Below, one piece after another: positions 7,148 to 14,476 of a DNA stretch of 16,466 bases (position 1 is its first letter; every line of letters starts with the position of its first letter). The notes beneath the pieces were generated by a model. It saw only the letters and a program-made list of their open reading frames with translations. It ran no database searches and was not told the origin of the DNA. The translations under genes were made by a program, and so were the position numbers. This stretch comes from Anaerolineales bacterium (GTDB taxonomy: Bacteria > Chloroflexota > Anaerolineae > Anaerolineales > E44-bin32), in the NCBI GenBank assembly GCA_023144145.1, contig JAGLGG010000310.1:1-16466 (forward strand), read 5' to 3'.

Positions 7148-7193
7148 TCGGTGGGGAGGAGCCGGGAAATGGCCCTCCCCACCGACTTTATTG
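7148..7193 (+). promoter_or_regulatory. Strong hairpin before pyrG: terminator or leader attenuator
   Basis: TCGGTGGGGAGG (7148-7159) pairs with CCTCCCCACCGA (7174-7185). After a single bulged A (7160) the stem continues as GCC/GGC around a 7-nt loop (7164-7170), giving about 15 pairs. ACTTTATT follows, a modest T-tract. It ends about 20 bp before the pyrG ribosome-binding site. It may terminate the Roadblock transcript, control read-through into pyrG, or both. The G-rich left arm does not match the pyrimidine-rich arm of the Bacillus pyrG attenuator, so that specific mechanism is not supported. Confidence 0.65.
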
Positions 7194-7216
7194 GATGTGA
7201 AGTGAGGAGGTTTGGA

Positions 7217-8884
7217 ATGACAAAGTATTTGTTCCTGACAGGTGGTGTTGTCAGCTCCGTAGGGAAGGGAGTGGCGGCGGCTGCAATCGGGAAATTGCTG
7301 AAAGAACGAGGGTTCAACCCCTCCATTCAAAAACTTGATCCATATATCAACGTTGATCCAGGTACGATGAGCCCCTACCAGCATGGTGAGGTCTATGTAT
7401 TAGATGACGGTGCAGAAACCGACCTCGACCTTGGACATTATGAGCGCTTCATTGATACAAGTTTGAGCCAGGTATGTAATGTAACCACCGGCCAAATCTA
7501 CTCCCACGTTATCGCTCAGGAGCGCCACGGTGATTTCCTTGGCGGTACGATCCAGGTAATCCCTCACATCACAAACGAGATCAAGCGTCGGATCCGAATG
7601 GTACCTCGGGACACTAAGGCAGACATTGTCTTGGTGGAGATCGGAGGGACTGTCGGCGATATTGAGTCTCTACCTTTTCTTGAAGCGTTACGACAAATGC
7701 GTTCCGATCTCGGAAGAGAAAATACGCTCTATATCCATGTCACATGGCTGCCATTCATTGGTGCTACTGGAGAGATAAAAACAAAACCCACCCAACACTC
7801 CGTTAGAGAGCTACGCTCGATCGGAATTTCACCGGATGTGATCATCGCGCGCTCTGATCACCCCGTTGGCGAAGAACTTCGTGAAAAAATTGCATTGTTT
7901 TGTGACGTTGATCGTCGTGCAGTAATTCCCCTGACAACAGCATCGCTTCTTTATGAGGTTCCATTGCTGCTTGAGAGGGAAGGATTAGGCGATTTTATTC
8001 TGGACCGATTAAGCCTAGTACCTAAGGAGAAACCCAATTGGTCTGCGTGGGAGGCACTAGTCGCGGCCGAAAGAATTAAGCGCCCGAAAGTACGAATCGC
8101 ATTGGTTGGGAAGTATGTCGAATTACAGGATGCCTATATGAGTGTTCGTGAGGCTGTCCGCCATGCTGCCCTGGAGGTTGGGGTCGAAGCGGAAATACTT
8201 TGGCTGCATTCAGCAGAATTGGAAAAGGGGCGAGGTTGGGATGAGCTGAAGAGCAGCGATGGGATTATCGTGCCAGGAGGATTTGGCTCAAGAGGGATCG
8301 AGGGGAAAATCGCGGCTGCACGATATGCACGCGAAAACAAAATACCATATCTAGGACTTTGCCTTGGAATGCAGGTGATGGTCATTGAGTTTGGACGGCA
8401 CGTCTTTGGATCTGAAGATGTCAATTCCACTGAATTCAATCGAAATACACCCCATCCAGTTATCGATCTTCTTCCTGAACAACGCGGTGTGGATGACATG
8501 GGGGGGACAATGCGCCTGGGTTTATATCCGTGTCAGATAGTGCAGAACACAAAAGTAAGTCAAGCTTATGAGAAGAATTTTGTTCAGGAAAGACACCGTC
8601 ATCGTTTTGAATTTAACAATACCTATCGCGAAATATTCGGTGAGCATGGAATGTTGTTTTCCGGGCTGTCACCAGATAATCGATTGGTAGAAATCGCTGA
8701 ATTCAAGGATCATCCCTTTATGGTTGGTAGTCAATTTCATCCAGAGTTTTTATCGCGACCAAGTCGTCCACATCCACTGTTTAAATCCTTTATGGAGGCA
8801 ACAGCTGAGCATTCTGGCGTCAGATCCGATAAATCTACTGAGAAGGTGGACGCCCCTGGGAATCTGATTCCCGATTCAAAATAA
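7217..8884 (+). CDS. pyrG: CTP synthase
   Basis: PyrG makes CTP from UTP, ATP and glutamine in the cytoplasm, the last step of pyrimidine nucleotide synthesis. The 555-residue protein has the N-terminal synthetase domain (about 1-270) with TGGVVSSVGKG near residue 8 as P-loop, KLDPYINVDPGTMSP, HGEVYVLDDGAETDLDLGHY and the CTP/UTP-site KTKPTQHSVRELR. The glutaminase domain (about 290-540) has its nucleophile C382 in GLCLGMQ and H508/E510 in FHPEF. About 25 non-conserved residues follow at the C-terminus. The start ATG 7217 has a perfect GAGGAGG (7204-7210) 6 nt upstream; the frame runs open further back through the hairpin, which is not coding. All catalytic residues seen are intact. Transcription is probably influenced by the hairpin at 7148-7185. 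Confidence 0.97.
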   Translation: MTKYLFLTGGVVSSVGKGVAAAAIGKLLKERGFNPSIQKLDPYINVDPGTMSPYQHGEVYVLDDGAETDLDLGHYERFIDTSLSQVCNVTTGQIYSHVIAQERHGDFLGGTIQVIPHITNEIKRRIRMVPRDTKADIVLVEIGGTVGDIESLPFLEALRQMRSDLGRENTLYIHVTWLPFIGATGEIKTKPTQHSVRELRSIGISPDVIIARSDHPVGEELREKIALFCDVDRRAVIPLTTASLLYEVPLLLEREGLGDFILDRLSLVPKEKPNWSAWEALVAAERIKRPKVRIALVGKYVELQDAYMSVREAVRHAALEVGVEAEILWLHSAELEKGRGWDELKSSDGIIVPGGFGSRGIEGKIAAARYARENKIPYLGLCLGMQVMVIEFGRHVFGSEDVNSTEFNRNTPHPVIDLLPEQRGVDDMGGTMRLGLYPCQIVQNTKVSQAYEKNFVQERHRHRFEFNNTYREIFGEHGMLFSGLSPDNRLVEIAEFKDHPFMVGSQFHPEFLSRPSRPHPLFKSFMEATAEHSGVRSDKSTEKVDAPGNLIPDSK

Positions 8885-8973
8885 AAATCCAAGTGCTGGA
8901 TTTCTGCTTCTGCTTCGATCGCATTTGAGCTCAGAGAAGATTCTCTAAGATCTCATTTTCATCCACAATAAGA

Positions 8974-8998
8974 AAAGGCTGCGTTATCCACAGCCTTT
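8974..8998 (-). terminator. Intrinsic terminator of the right-hand operon
   Basis: AAAGGCTG (8974-8981) pairs with CAGCCTTT (8991-8998) around a 9-nt loop. On the minus strand TTTTCTTATT follows, a good U-tract for ending the operon whose last gene stops at 9038. On the plus strand the T-run is short, so its effect on pyrG transcripts would be weaker. The loop holds a perfect DnaA-box consensus (TTATCCACA). Confidence 0.75.
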
Positions 8999-9037
8999 CG
9001 AGAATTTATTTATGCTCACTAACGATTTACTTTGGAT

Positions 9038-9532
9038 TCAAGAGCTTTCAATAGCTTCGGCACTTTCTGCATCTTCCATCACTGCGTGGCCTTCAGATTT
9101 AAGTTTGTTGATGCCGTTGCGGGCCTGATTTAGCAATCGCGTCAATTCATTTTCCAACAATTCGAGAACATCAACAGTATATTGATCTGCATCTCGACGT
9201 ATAATCGATGCGTCCCCCCTGGCTTGTTCGATAATCTGTTCTGCGCGAGTTTGCCCGGCCAAAACAATGCTATCGCGAGTTATCAGACCCTCACCCTTCT
9301 GCTGCGCCAAAGATATAGTTCTGCTCGCTTCTTCCTCAGCGTGAGCGAGGATCCGATCTTTCTGGACCTCTACGGATTGAGCTTTTTTTACTTCCTCCGG
9401 AATTGAAATTCGCATCTGATCGATAATCTCAAGAAACCGATCCTCATCCACAATCACGCTTCTGGTGAGAGGGATGGGCCGGCTTTGATTGAATAATTCT
9501 TCTAACCGATCAACAAGGTGCAGGATATCCAT
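9038..9532 (-). CDS. Conserved coiled-coil protein, unknown function
   Basis: A 164-residue, highly charged protein. A conserved N-terminal block (MDILHLVDRLEELFN, then RSVIVDEDRFLEIIDQMRIS, about 28-47) is followed by a long predicted coiled coil (about 50-145) rich in Glu, Arg, Gln and Ala, with AEEEASRTI- and IEQARGDASI-type repeats. I recall similar proteins in Chloroflexota annotated as F0 ATP synthase subunit B-like or DivIVA-like because of the coiled coil, but there is no membrane segment and no ATP synthase gene nearby, so neither name is supported. I chose ATG 9532 because GGAGG lies 5 nt upstream and the conserved MDILHL begins there; an upstream ATG (9586) would add 18 unconserved residues. 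It is the last gene of the operon, 101 bp after coaD; that gap holds no convincing promoter. Confidence 0.7.
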   Translation of the reverse strand: MDILHLVDRLEELFNQSRPIPLTRSVIVDEDRFLEIIDQMRISIPEEVKKAQSVEVQKDRILAHAEEEASRTISLAQQKGEGLITRDSIVLAGQTRAEQIIEQARGDASIIRRDADQYTVDVLELLENELTRLLNQARNGINKLKSEGHAVMEDAESAEAIESS

Positions 9533-9633
9533 TCTTACCTCCGGTTTCTTACGCCGGTTGGTCTGGTCTGGCTGTTCAGGTTGCAAGCTTCAGGTCGAAG
9601 CCTACACTGAAAGCGATCTGAGGGCAACCCTGA

Positions 9634-10161
9634 TCAATCCCGCAGGGAAGTCAGGTTTAAGTCACCCACCTCCTCTTCGCTTAATTCTTCAAATCGAGAA
9701 TTTAGCGCGCGAAAGACATGATCTGGTACCAGACTGGAGACGTCCCCTCCAAGCGAGGCGATTTCTCTAACGGTTGAGCCAGTTAAGAAACTGTGCTCTT
9801 CACTTGTGATAAATGCAATGACATCGATCTCCGGCGCCAAGCGGTGGTTTGCTAGTGCCATTCTAAATTCGTGTTCAAAATCTGAAAAAACTCTCAGTCC
9901 TCGAACGATCACTTGCGCTCCGATTGTGCGGCAGTAATTCACGATAAGGCCACTAAACATCTCAGTTCGAATATTATCCTCGGTCTTAAATTCTTGCTTC
10001 ACGAGTTCGTAGCGCGTCTCGGGCGAAAAAAGCAGCTGCTTCAAAGGTTTATCATAAACGGCAACCACTAATTCATCAAACAACTTTGCCGCGCGATGTA
10101 CGATATCGATATGACCGTTATGGATTGGATCGAACGTCCCGGGGAACACTGCTCGAACCAT
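9634..10161 (-). CDS. coaD: Phosphopantetheine adenylyltransferase
   Basis: CoaD joins 4'-phosphopantetheine and ATP to give dephospho-CoA, the penultimate step of coenzyme A synthesis. The 175-residue protein is a nucleotidyltransferase with PGTFDPIHNGHIDI (7-20; HNGH is the (T/H)xGH motif), K41, RGLR (87-90), DFEHEFRMALANHRL (94-108) and the C-terminal motif FLTGSTVREIA (125-135). In most CoaD proteins the last motif reads SFISSSxVRE; here the first two serines are Thr and Gly, a small departure in the ATP-phosphate-binding segment. The tail is about 15 residues longer than usual and acidic. Its ATG shares one base with the recG stop (TAATG), indicating translational coupling. An AGGAG lies about 10 nt upstream. 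Confidence 0.95.
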   Translation of the reverse strand: MVRAVFPGTFDPIHNGHIDIVHRAAKLFDELVVAVYDKPLKQLLFSPETRYELVKQEFKTEDNIRTEMFSGLIVNYCRTIGAQVIVRGLRVFSDFEHEFRMALANHRLAPEIDVIAFITSEEHSFLTGSTVREIASLGGDVSSLVPDHVFRALNSRFEELSEEEVGDLNLTSLRD

Positions 10162-12716
10162 TAGCTAATTTCTCCTCTCCCGCCTGACCAGAATTGTTGT
10201 ACAACTTGCGCCAGGCTTTTGTATTCGTCCCTTGAAAGATCAGGATCGAGATCGAAAATTTTCTTCGCTTGCTCACGAGCTTTCTCAATTAAAATCACGT
10301 CGGTAATTTTTGCCATTCGTAATTCCGCAAATCCCGATTGACGTGTTCCCAGGAAATCCCCCGGTCCACGTTGCTCAAGATCGAGTTCCGCTAATTCAAA
10401 ACCATCGACCGTAGATTCCATAGCGCTCAATCGTTCATTCTCGGTGTCCGCGTCGGTGTTGGCTATTAATAAACAATAGGATTGCTGATCATCCCGCCCG
10501 ACACGCCCTCTAAATTGATGCAGTTGAGCAAGCCCAAATCGATTGGCACCTTCAATTAGCATGACCGTCGCGTTAGGTACATCCACCCCCACCTCAACCA
10601 CCGAGGTAGAAACCAAAATATGAATTTCTCCATTGCGGTAAAGGTGCATGATAGCATCCTTCTCATCGGATTTCATTCTGCCATGAAGGAGCCCGACCCG
10701 ATAATTCGGGAAAATGTCTGATTGAAGGCGTTCATGCTCCTCAACTGCAGCTTTTGCATCGATCTTTTCTGATTCCTCTACGAGTGGATAGATTATGAAA
10801 GCTTGGTGCCCCTTTTCAAGCTGGCTACTGATAAAGCGGTACGCACGCATACGCTCTCCGCTTGTAAGTACACGCGTTTCAGTGGGCACTCGTCCGGGAG
10901 GCATTTCGTCAATAACGGTCAGATCCAAATCACCATAGAGAGTTAGAGCGAGGGATCGAGGAATGGGGGTGGCTGTCATGACAAGCAAATTTGGATTTTT
11001 CCCCTTGGCTCTCAATAGTGCTCTTTGATTAACTCCAAACCGGTGCTGCTCGTCGATAACCGCCAATCCCAACTGTGAGAACTCTACCGGTCCTTCAATT
11101 AACGCGTGGGTTCCAATCACAAGTTGAATAGAGCCATCCTTCAATCCAGCTCGGATTTCATCTTTTTCGGAGTTTGAGGTAGAACCCAGTAACAATCGTA
11201 TGCCACCTTGCTTGACTCCGATTTCCTTTGAAAGCATATCTTTAAGGGTCGAATAATGCTGTTCGGCTAGGATGCTCGTTGGTGCCATGACTGCGGATTG
11301 CACACCATTCTCCGCTGCAATGGCGATTGCAGCAGCTGCGATAACAGTTTTTCCGGAGCCAACATCTCCCTCTATCAGTCGATTCATGGGTTTTGAGCTC
11401 TCGAGATCCTGCGTGACGCTTTGAAGAGCGCGCTGCTGGGCTTGAGTTAGCTCAAAGGGAAGTGAACTAATAAACCTTCCAAGTCTCTCTTGCTCGATTG
11501 GTAGAGGCTTGGTCTCTAACGCAAGCCAATCGCGCTTCTGTTCGAGTACGCCGAGTTGAAGGAGGAACATCTCGTCAAAAGCTAATCGGTCTTGAGCCTT
11601 TCCGAGCATGTCCCAATCATCAGGAAAGTGTACCTGTTGGAGAGCTAGCCCTAGTGGGATGAGCTGGGCCGATTCAACAACTGACTGTGGAATCGGATCT
11701 GGAACGCGGGTCGCGTATCTGGTGACAACGGAATTAATTACGCGCCTCAACCACTTTCCAGTTATACCGGCAGTCAATGGATAGACCGGGACGATTCTGT
11801 TGGTATGGAGTTGAATCCTTTCAAGTGGTTCCCACTCCGGACTGCTCATGGTGAGATGACCGAGGTACTGATCAACTTTTCCGGAAAGCACAACCCCTTC
11901 GCCGGGTTTCAGTTTATCTGCAATCCAGGGCTGGTTAAACCAGGTGATCCGCAGCGAACCTGTGCCATCGCCAATAACGGCTTCGATAAGCTTCATTTTT
12001 CCGCCGCGCACCGTTCGCAGATTAATATCCTCCACCGTCCCAATAACGGTAACTTCCTCACCAAACCAGAGGCGGTTGATCGTTTTAAGCTGGGAGTAAT
12101 CGTCGTAGCGGCGCGGAAAGTGCCAAAGCAAGTCTCCCAACGATTCCAAATTGAGCTTTTTTAGGGTGCGAGCGGTTTTAGGGCCCACCCCCGGAAATGT
12201 CGTCAATGGAGCAACTAAAGCGACAGGTGGCTCAATGGGTTGGATGGGGCCTGGTTCAGGCGGCTTCTCCTTCTCTATTTGTGGTTCTTTGGAAGGTGCC
12301 GGGCTCACCGCTTCTGGTTGGAGCCCAGGATCTGCAGTGGGAGTAACTTCGGTTTTGGGCCGGTCTTTTGGCTGTTCGGCGATGCTTTCAGCCGATGGTT
12401 GCGGCAGTGCCTGTCCCTCCGTCGTCGAGGCAGAGGGAAAATCCGGAGCTAACTTTGAAAGGTCAGGGTACTCGTTTTTCAAACGATTCCAAAGACCCCC
12501 TAAAGCATCCTCTCGAGATTTTGTAGACAGATTCGGGTAATCACGCAAACGAGTGACCACGACTTGTATGATCGAGTCGGAAATCCCAGATTCGGTAGCC
12601 TCGGCTTTCCAAGGCTCGAGCATGTTTTGAAGGCCGCCGAAAACAGCCCGATTATCGTACCCTCGCTCAGCTTCAAGGCGAAGAAATTTAGCCAATTTCT
12701 CAATAACAGAGTTCAT
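10161..12716 (-). CDS. recG: ATP-dependent DNA helicase RecG with N-terminal extension
   Basis: RecG is a superfamily-2 helicase that remodels stalled forks and Holliday junctions. The 851-residue protein is about 150 residues longer than the usual form. Residues 1-95 are a helical domain of unknown role; 96-170 are a Pro/Glu/Ser-rich linker. The wedge region starts at FPGVGPKTARTLKKL (174-188), and an OB-fold follows (about 215-300). Helicase motifs are intact: Walker A EGDVGSGKT (449-457, K456), Walker B DEQH (555-558), TATPIPRS (581-588) and the C-terminal VSTSVVEVGVDVPNA and QFRGRVGR. The start ATG 12716 has only a weak GGA ribosome-binding site, 45 bp after the preceding degV gene. It overlaps coaD by one base. 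Placement beside a FakA-like gene is common in Gram-positive-type genomes. Confidence 0.96.
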   Translation of the reverse strand: MNSVIEKLAKFLRLEAERGYDNRAVFGGLQNMLEPWKAEATESGISDSIIQVVVTRLRDYPNLSTKSREDALGGLWNRLKNEYPDLSKLAPDFPSASTTEGQALPQPSAESIAEQPKDRPKTEVTPTADPGLQPEAVSPAPSKEPQIEKEKPPEPGPIQPIEPPVALVAPLTTFPGVGPKTARTLKKLNLESLGDLLWHFPRRYDDYSQLKTINRLWFGEEVTVIGTVEDINLRTVRGGKMKLIEAVIGDGTGSLRITWFNQPWIADKLKPGEGVVLSGKVDQYLGHLTMSSPEWEPLERIQLHTNRIVPVYPLTAGITGKWLRRVINSVVTRYATRVPDPIPQSVVESAQLIPLGLALQQVHFPDDWDMLGKAQDRLAFDEMFLLQLGVLEQKRDWLALETKPLPIEQERLGRFISSLPFELTQAQQRALQSVTQDLESSKPMNRLIEGDVGSGKTVIAAAAIAIAAENGVQSAVMAPTSILAEQHYSTLKDMLSKEIGVKQGGIRLLLGSTSNSEKDEIRAGLKDGSIQLVIGTHALIEGPVEFSQLGLAVIDEQHRFGVNQRALLRAKGKNPNLLVMTATPIPRSLALTLYGDLDLTVIDEMPPGRVPTETRVLTSGERMRAYRFISSQLEKGHQAFIIYPLVEESEKIDAKAAVEEHERLQSDIFPNYRVGLLHGRMKSDEKDAIMHLYRNGEIHILVSTSVVEVGVDVPNATVMLIEGANRFGLAQLHQFRGRVGRDDQQSYCLLIANTDADTENERLSAMESTVDGFELAELDLEQRGPGDFLGTRQSGFAELRMAKITDVILIEKAREQAKKIFDLDPDLSRDEYKSLAQVVQQFWSGGRGEIS

Positions 12717-12761
12717 TCAAGGATCCGTTTTACTGGTTTTCTCAGTAGCAAGGTTCGTATG

Positions 12762-13601
12762 TTAGTTGGTCTTTTTCATACCAATGATTCCAACAGCGCC
12801 GGGCCCAATATGAGCGCCTAACGCCGTCGTCACTTCAGGGGTAATTATCTTTCTTTCACATAGATGCTCAAGTCTGCTGGCGAAATCATGTGCCCTATCC
12901 GGGGCCATAGAGTGGGGGACTGCCAAACGCTCAAGCGGACCCCAAGATTCAGCAATTTCTTTCAACTTATCCAATGCTTTGGCACGCGTTCGCACTTGCC
13001 CCAATCGCTTCACCACGCCATCCGCAACCTCGACTAGCAACTTGATTCTGAGTAAGTTTCCCAAGCCTGCTGATAGCCAATTGATCCTTCCGCTGCGTTT
13101 TAGAAACTCAAGATTGTCGATGAACGCGATTAAGCGGATATTCTCCTTGACGATTTGAGCTCGTTCGACCGCCATCTCGATCGATCCACCTTGCCTAGCG
13201 ACTTCAGCGGCCTCAATGACTTGAAACCCAGCACCGAGTGTTATCTGACCACTATCAAAGACTCGGACGTTGTCTCCAAAGGGTTTGGCGGCTTGGCAAA
13301 CGACGTTGTACATTCCGCTTAAGGTTGGTGGCAAGGTTATCGAAAGAATCTTTTTTATCCCTTGACTAAAAAGTCGTTCGTATGCCTGCTCGAATACCAA
13401 AGGTGTGGGCGCAGCGGTTGTCGCAGGCGTCTGTAGATCTGGAAGTCGTTGATAAAATTCTGTACGTGATAGATCTACTCCATCTTGAAAAGTTTCTCCA
13501 TCTAAAGTGACTACGGCGGGTATGACTACAATGTTCAACCGCTCCTGTTCGGATTCAGGCACATCAGAAATGCTGTCGGTAACGATTGCTACTTCAGGCA
13601 T
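12762..13601 (-). CDS. DegV-family (FakB-like) fatty-acid-binding protein 1
   Basis: DegV/FakB proteins hold a fatty acid in a deep pocket and present its carboxylate to the kinase FakA for phosphorylation. The 279-residue length is typical. Family marks are VTDSISDVP (7-15), the threonine pair in PATTAAPTPLVF (59-70), LSGMYNVVCQAA (94-105, from the LSGTY motif), FDSG (115-118), FLKRSGRI (166-173, with the conserved Arg172) and GAHIGPGAVGIIG (262-274, with the conserved His264). The usual SS before LSG is replaced by Pro-Pro. Most ligand-contact positions of the family are retained, so a working acyl carrier is plausible. The gene starts 11 bp after the second degV-like gene ends and is co-directional with the FakA-like gene, its expected partner. 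Binding a lipid other than a fatty acid is possible. Confidence 0.88.
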   Translation of the reverse strand: MPEVAIVTDSISDVPESEQERLNIVVIPAVVTLDGETFQDGVDLSRTEFYQRLPDLQTPATTAAPTPLVFEQAYERLFSQGIKKILSITLPPTLSGMYNVVCQAAKPFGDNVRVFDSGQITLGAGFQVIEAAEVARQGGSIEMAVERAQIVKENIRLIAFIDNLEFLKRSGRINWLSAGLGNLLRIKLLVEVADGVVKRLGQVRTRAKALDKLKEIAESWGPLERLAVPHSMAPDRAHDFASRLEHLCERKIITPEVTTALGAHIGPGAVGIIGMKKTN

Positions 13602-13612
13602 GTCTCACTCTT

Positions 13613-14476
13613 TCATTCCGGCTCGGCCTCAAGTACAACAACTCCAATACTCTTAGGTCCGACGTAAGTGGCAACTGAGGGTCCGTATTCAGAAATAGTG
13701 ATCGGAACCCCACGATATAAGGCGCGAAGTCGGTCTTTTAGTGTTCGGCATTCATCTGCTGTTCTAAGGCTATTTTGGAGGATGGCAATATGTTCAACGG
13801 CTGCAAATTCTGAAGTGAATTCAACCATTTTTTCGATCGCCCTCGCACGGGTGCGAACTTTTTCCATCGGAATAATTTTACCGCCTTCTATCGTCAACAA
13901 AGAAATAACGCCCAACATGTTTCCCAAGATCGCTTGGGACCTGCTTATCAAACCATTGTGCTCGAGGTATGCCAGATCGTCCACAGCGAATATGAGATAC
14001 AAACGGGGGATCATCCCTCGAACAATCCGGATGATGGTTTCAAAGTCGTCGCCCTGAGCTGCGGCTTCTGCAGCAGCTTGGACCAAAAGCCCAAGGCCAA
14101 CAGAGAAGGATTGAGAGTCGATGATTTGAATATCGCAGCGACCGAGAAACTGTTGGCTGGCCGCATATGCGTTGGTAATCACAGGATTTATCTGGGAAGA
14201 GGTATGAATTGAAAGGATCTGATCAGTATGTTGGCGTAAGGCCGAGTAAGTTTGAACGAATGTATCGATCGATGGGGGAGTGGCAACAGGAAGCGTATCG
14301 TGCCCCTTAAAGAGAGGGTCCAGGTTTGCAGAATTCATCCTCATCTCCTCAACGATCGAACTCAACCCACGTTGAATTTTCAAGGGGGTTATAGATACTG
14401 AGAATCGATCTAGGAAACCACGGGTTGGGAAACGTGCAGTGCTGTCAGTTACGATCCGAGTACGATTCATATTCAC
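13613..14476 (-). CDS. Divergent DegV-family protein 2
   Basis: A 287-residue DegV-fold protein, recognisable from RIVTDSTARFP (7-17), TPPSIDTFVQTY (66-77), IIDSQSFSVGLGLLVQAA (118-135), VRTRARAIEKM (207-217) and YVGPKSIGVVVLE (271-283). It is a strongly diverged paralogue of its downstream neighbour. The LSGTY motif is replaced by INPV (96-99), the Arg of GGRI by Leu176, and the conserved His before the GPG loop by Tyr271. It may bind a different ligand or have a regulatory or scaffolding role. The proposed GTG start at 14476 overlaps the FakA-like stop as GTGA; ATG 14470 is an equally simple alternative that removes two residues. Neither has a strong ribosome-binding site, consistent with translational coupling. 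The family call is good; the function is uncertain. Confidence 0.8.
   Translation of the reverse strand: MNMNRTRIVTDSTARFPTRGFLDRFSVSITPLKIQRGLSSIVEEMRMNSANLDPLFKGHDTLPVATPPSIDTFVQTYSALRQHTDQILSIHTSSQINPVITNAYAASQQFLGRCDIQIIDSQSFSVGLGLLVQAAAEAAAQGDDFETIIRIVRGMIPRLYLIFAVDDLAYLEHNGLISRSQAILGNMLGVISLLTIEGGKIIPMEKVRTRARAIEKMVEFTSEFAAVEHIAILQNSLRTADECRTLKDRLRALYRGVPITISEYGPSVATYVGPKSIGVVVLEAEPE

Noticed and set aside
7148..7185. Bacillus-type pyrG attenuation by repeated G addition
   Set aside because: That system needs a pyrimidine-rich left arm to pair with added Gs; the left arm here is G-rich.
7151..7216. Longer pyrG start at 7151
   Set aside because: The extra 22 codons run through the strong hairpin and the Shine-Dalgarno; ATG 7217 begins exactly where the CTP synthase family begins.
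8134..8499. 121-codon minus-strand frame inside pyrG
   Set aside because: It lies wholly opposite a strongly conserved CTP synthase coding region and has a low-complexity composition.
9443..9451. Third DnaA-box-like TCATCCACA
   Set aside because: It lies inside the coiled-coil gene's coding sequence and is a one-mismatch match easily expected by chance.
12151..12540. 129-codon plus-strand frame opposite recG
   Set aside because: It is a shadow of the Pro/Glu-rich recG linker; its Gly/Ser-rich content follows from the complementary strand and it has no family features.
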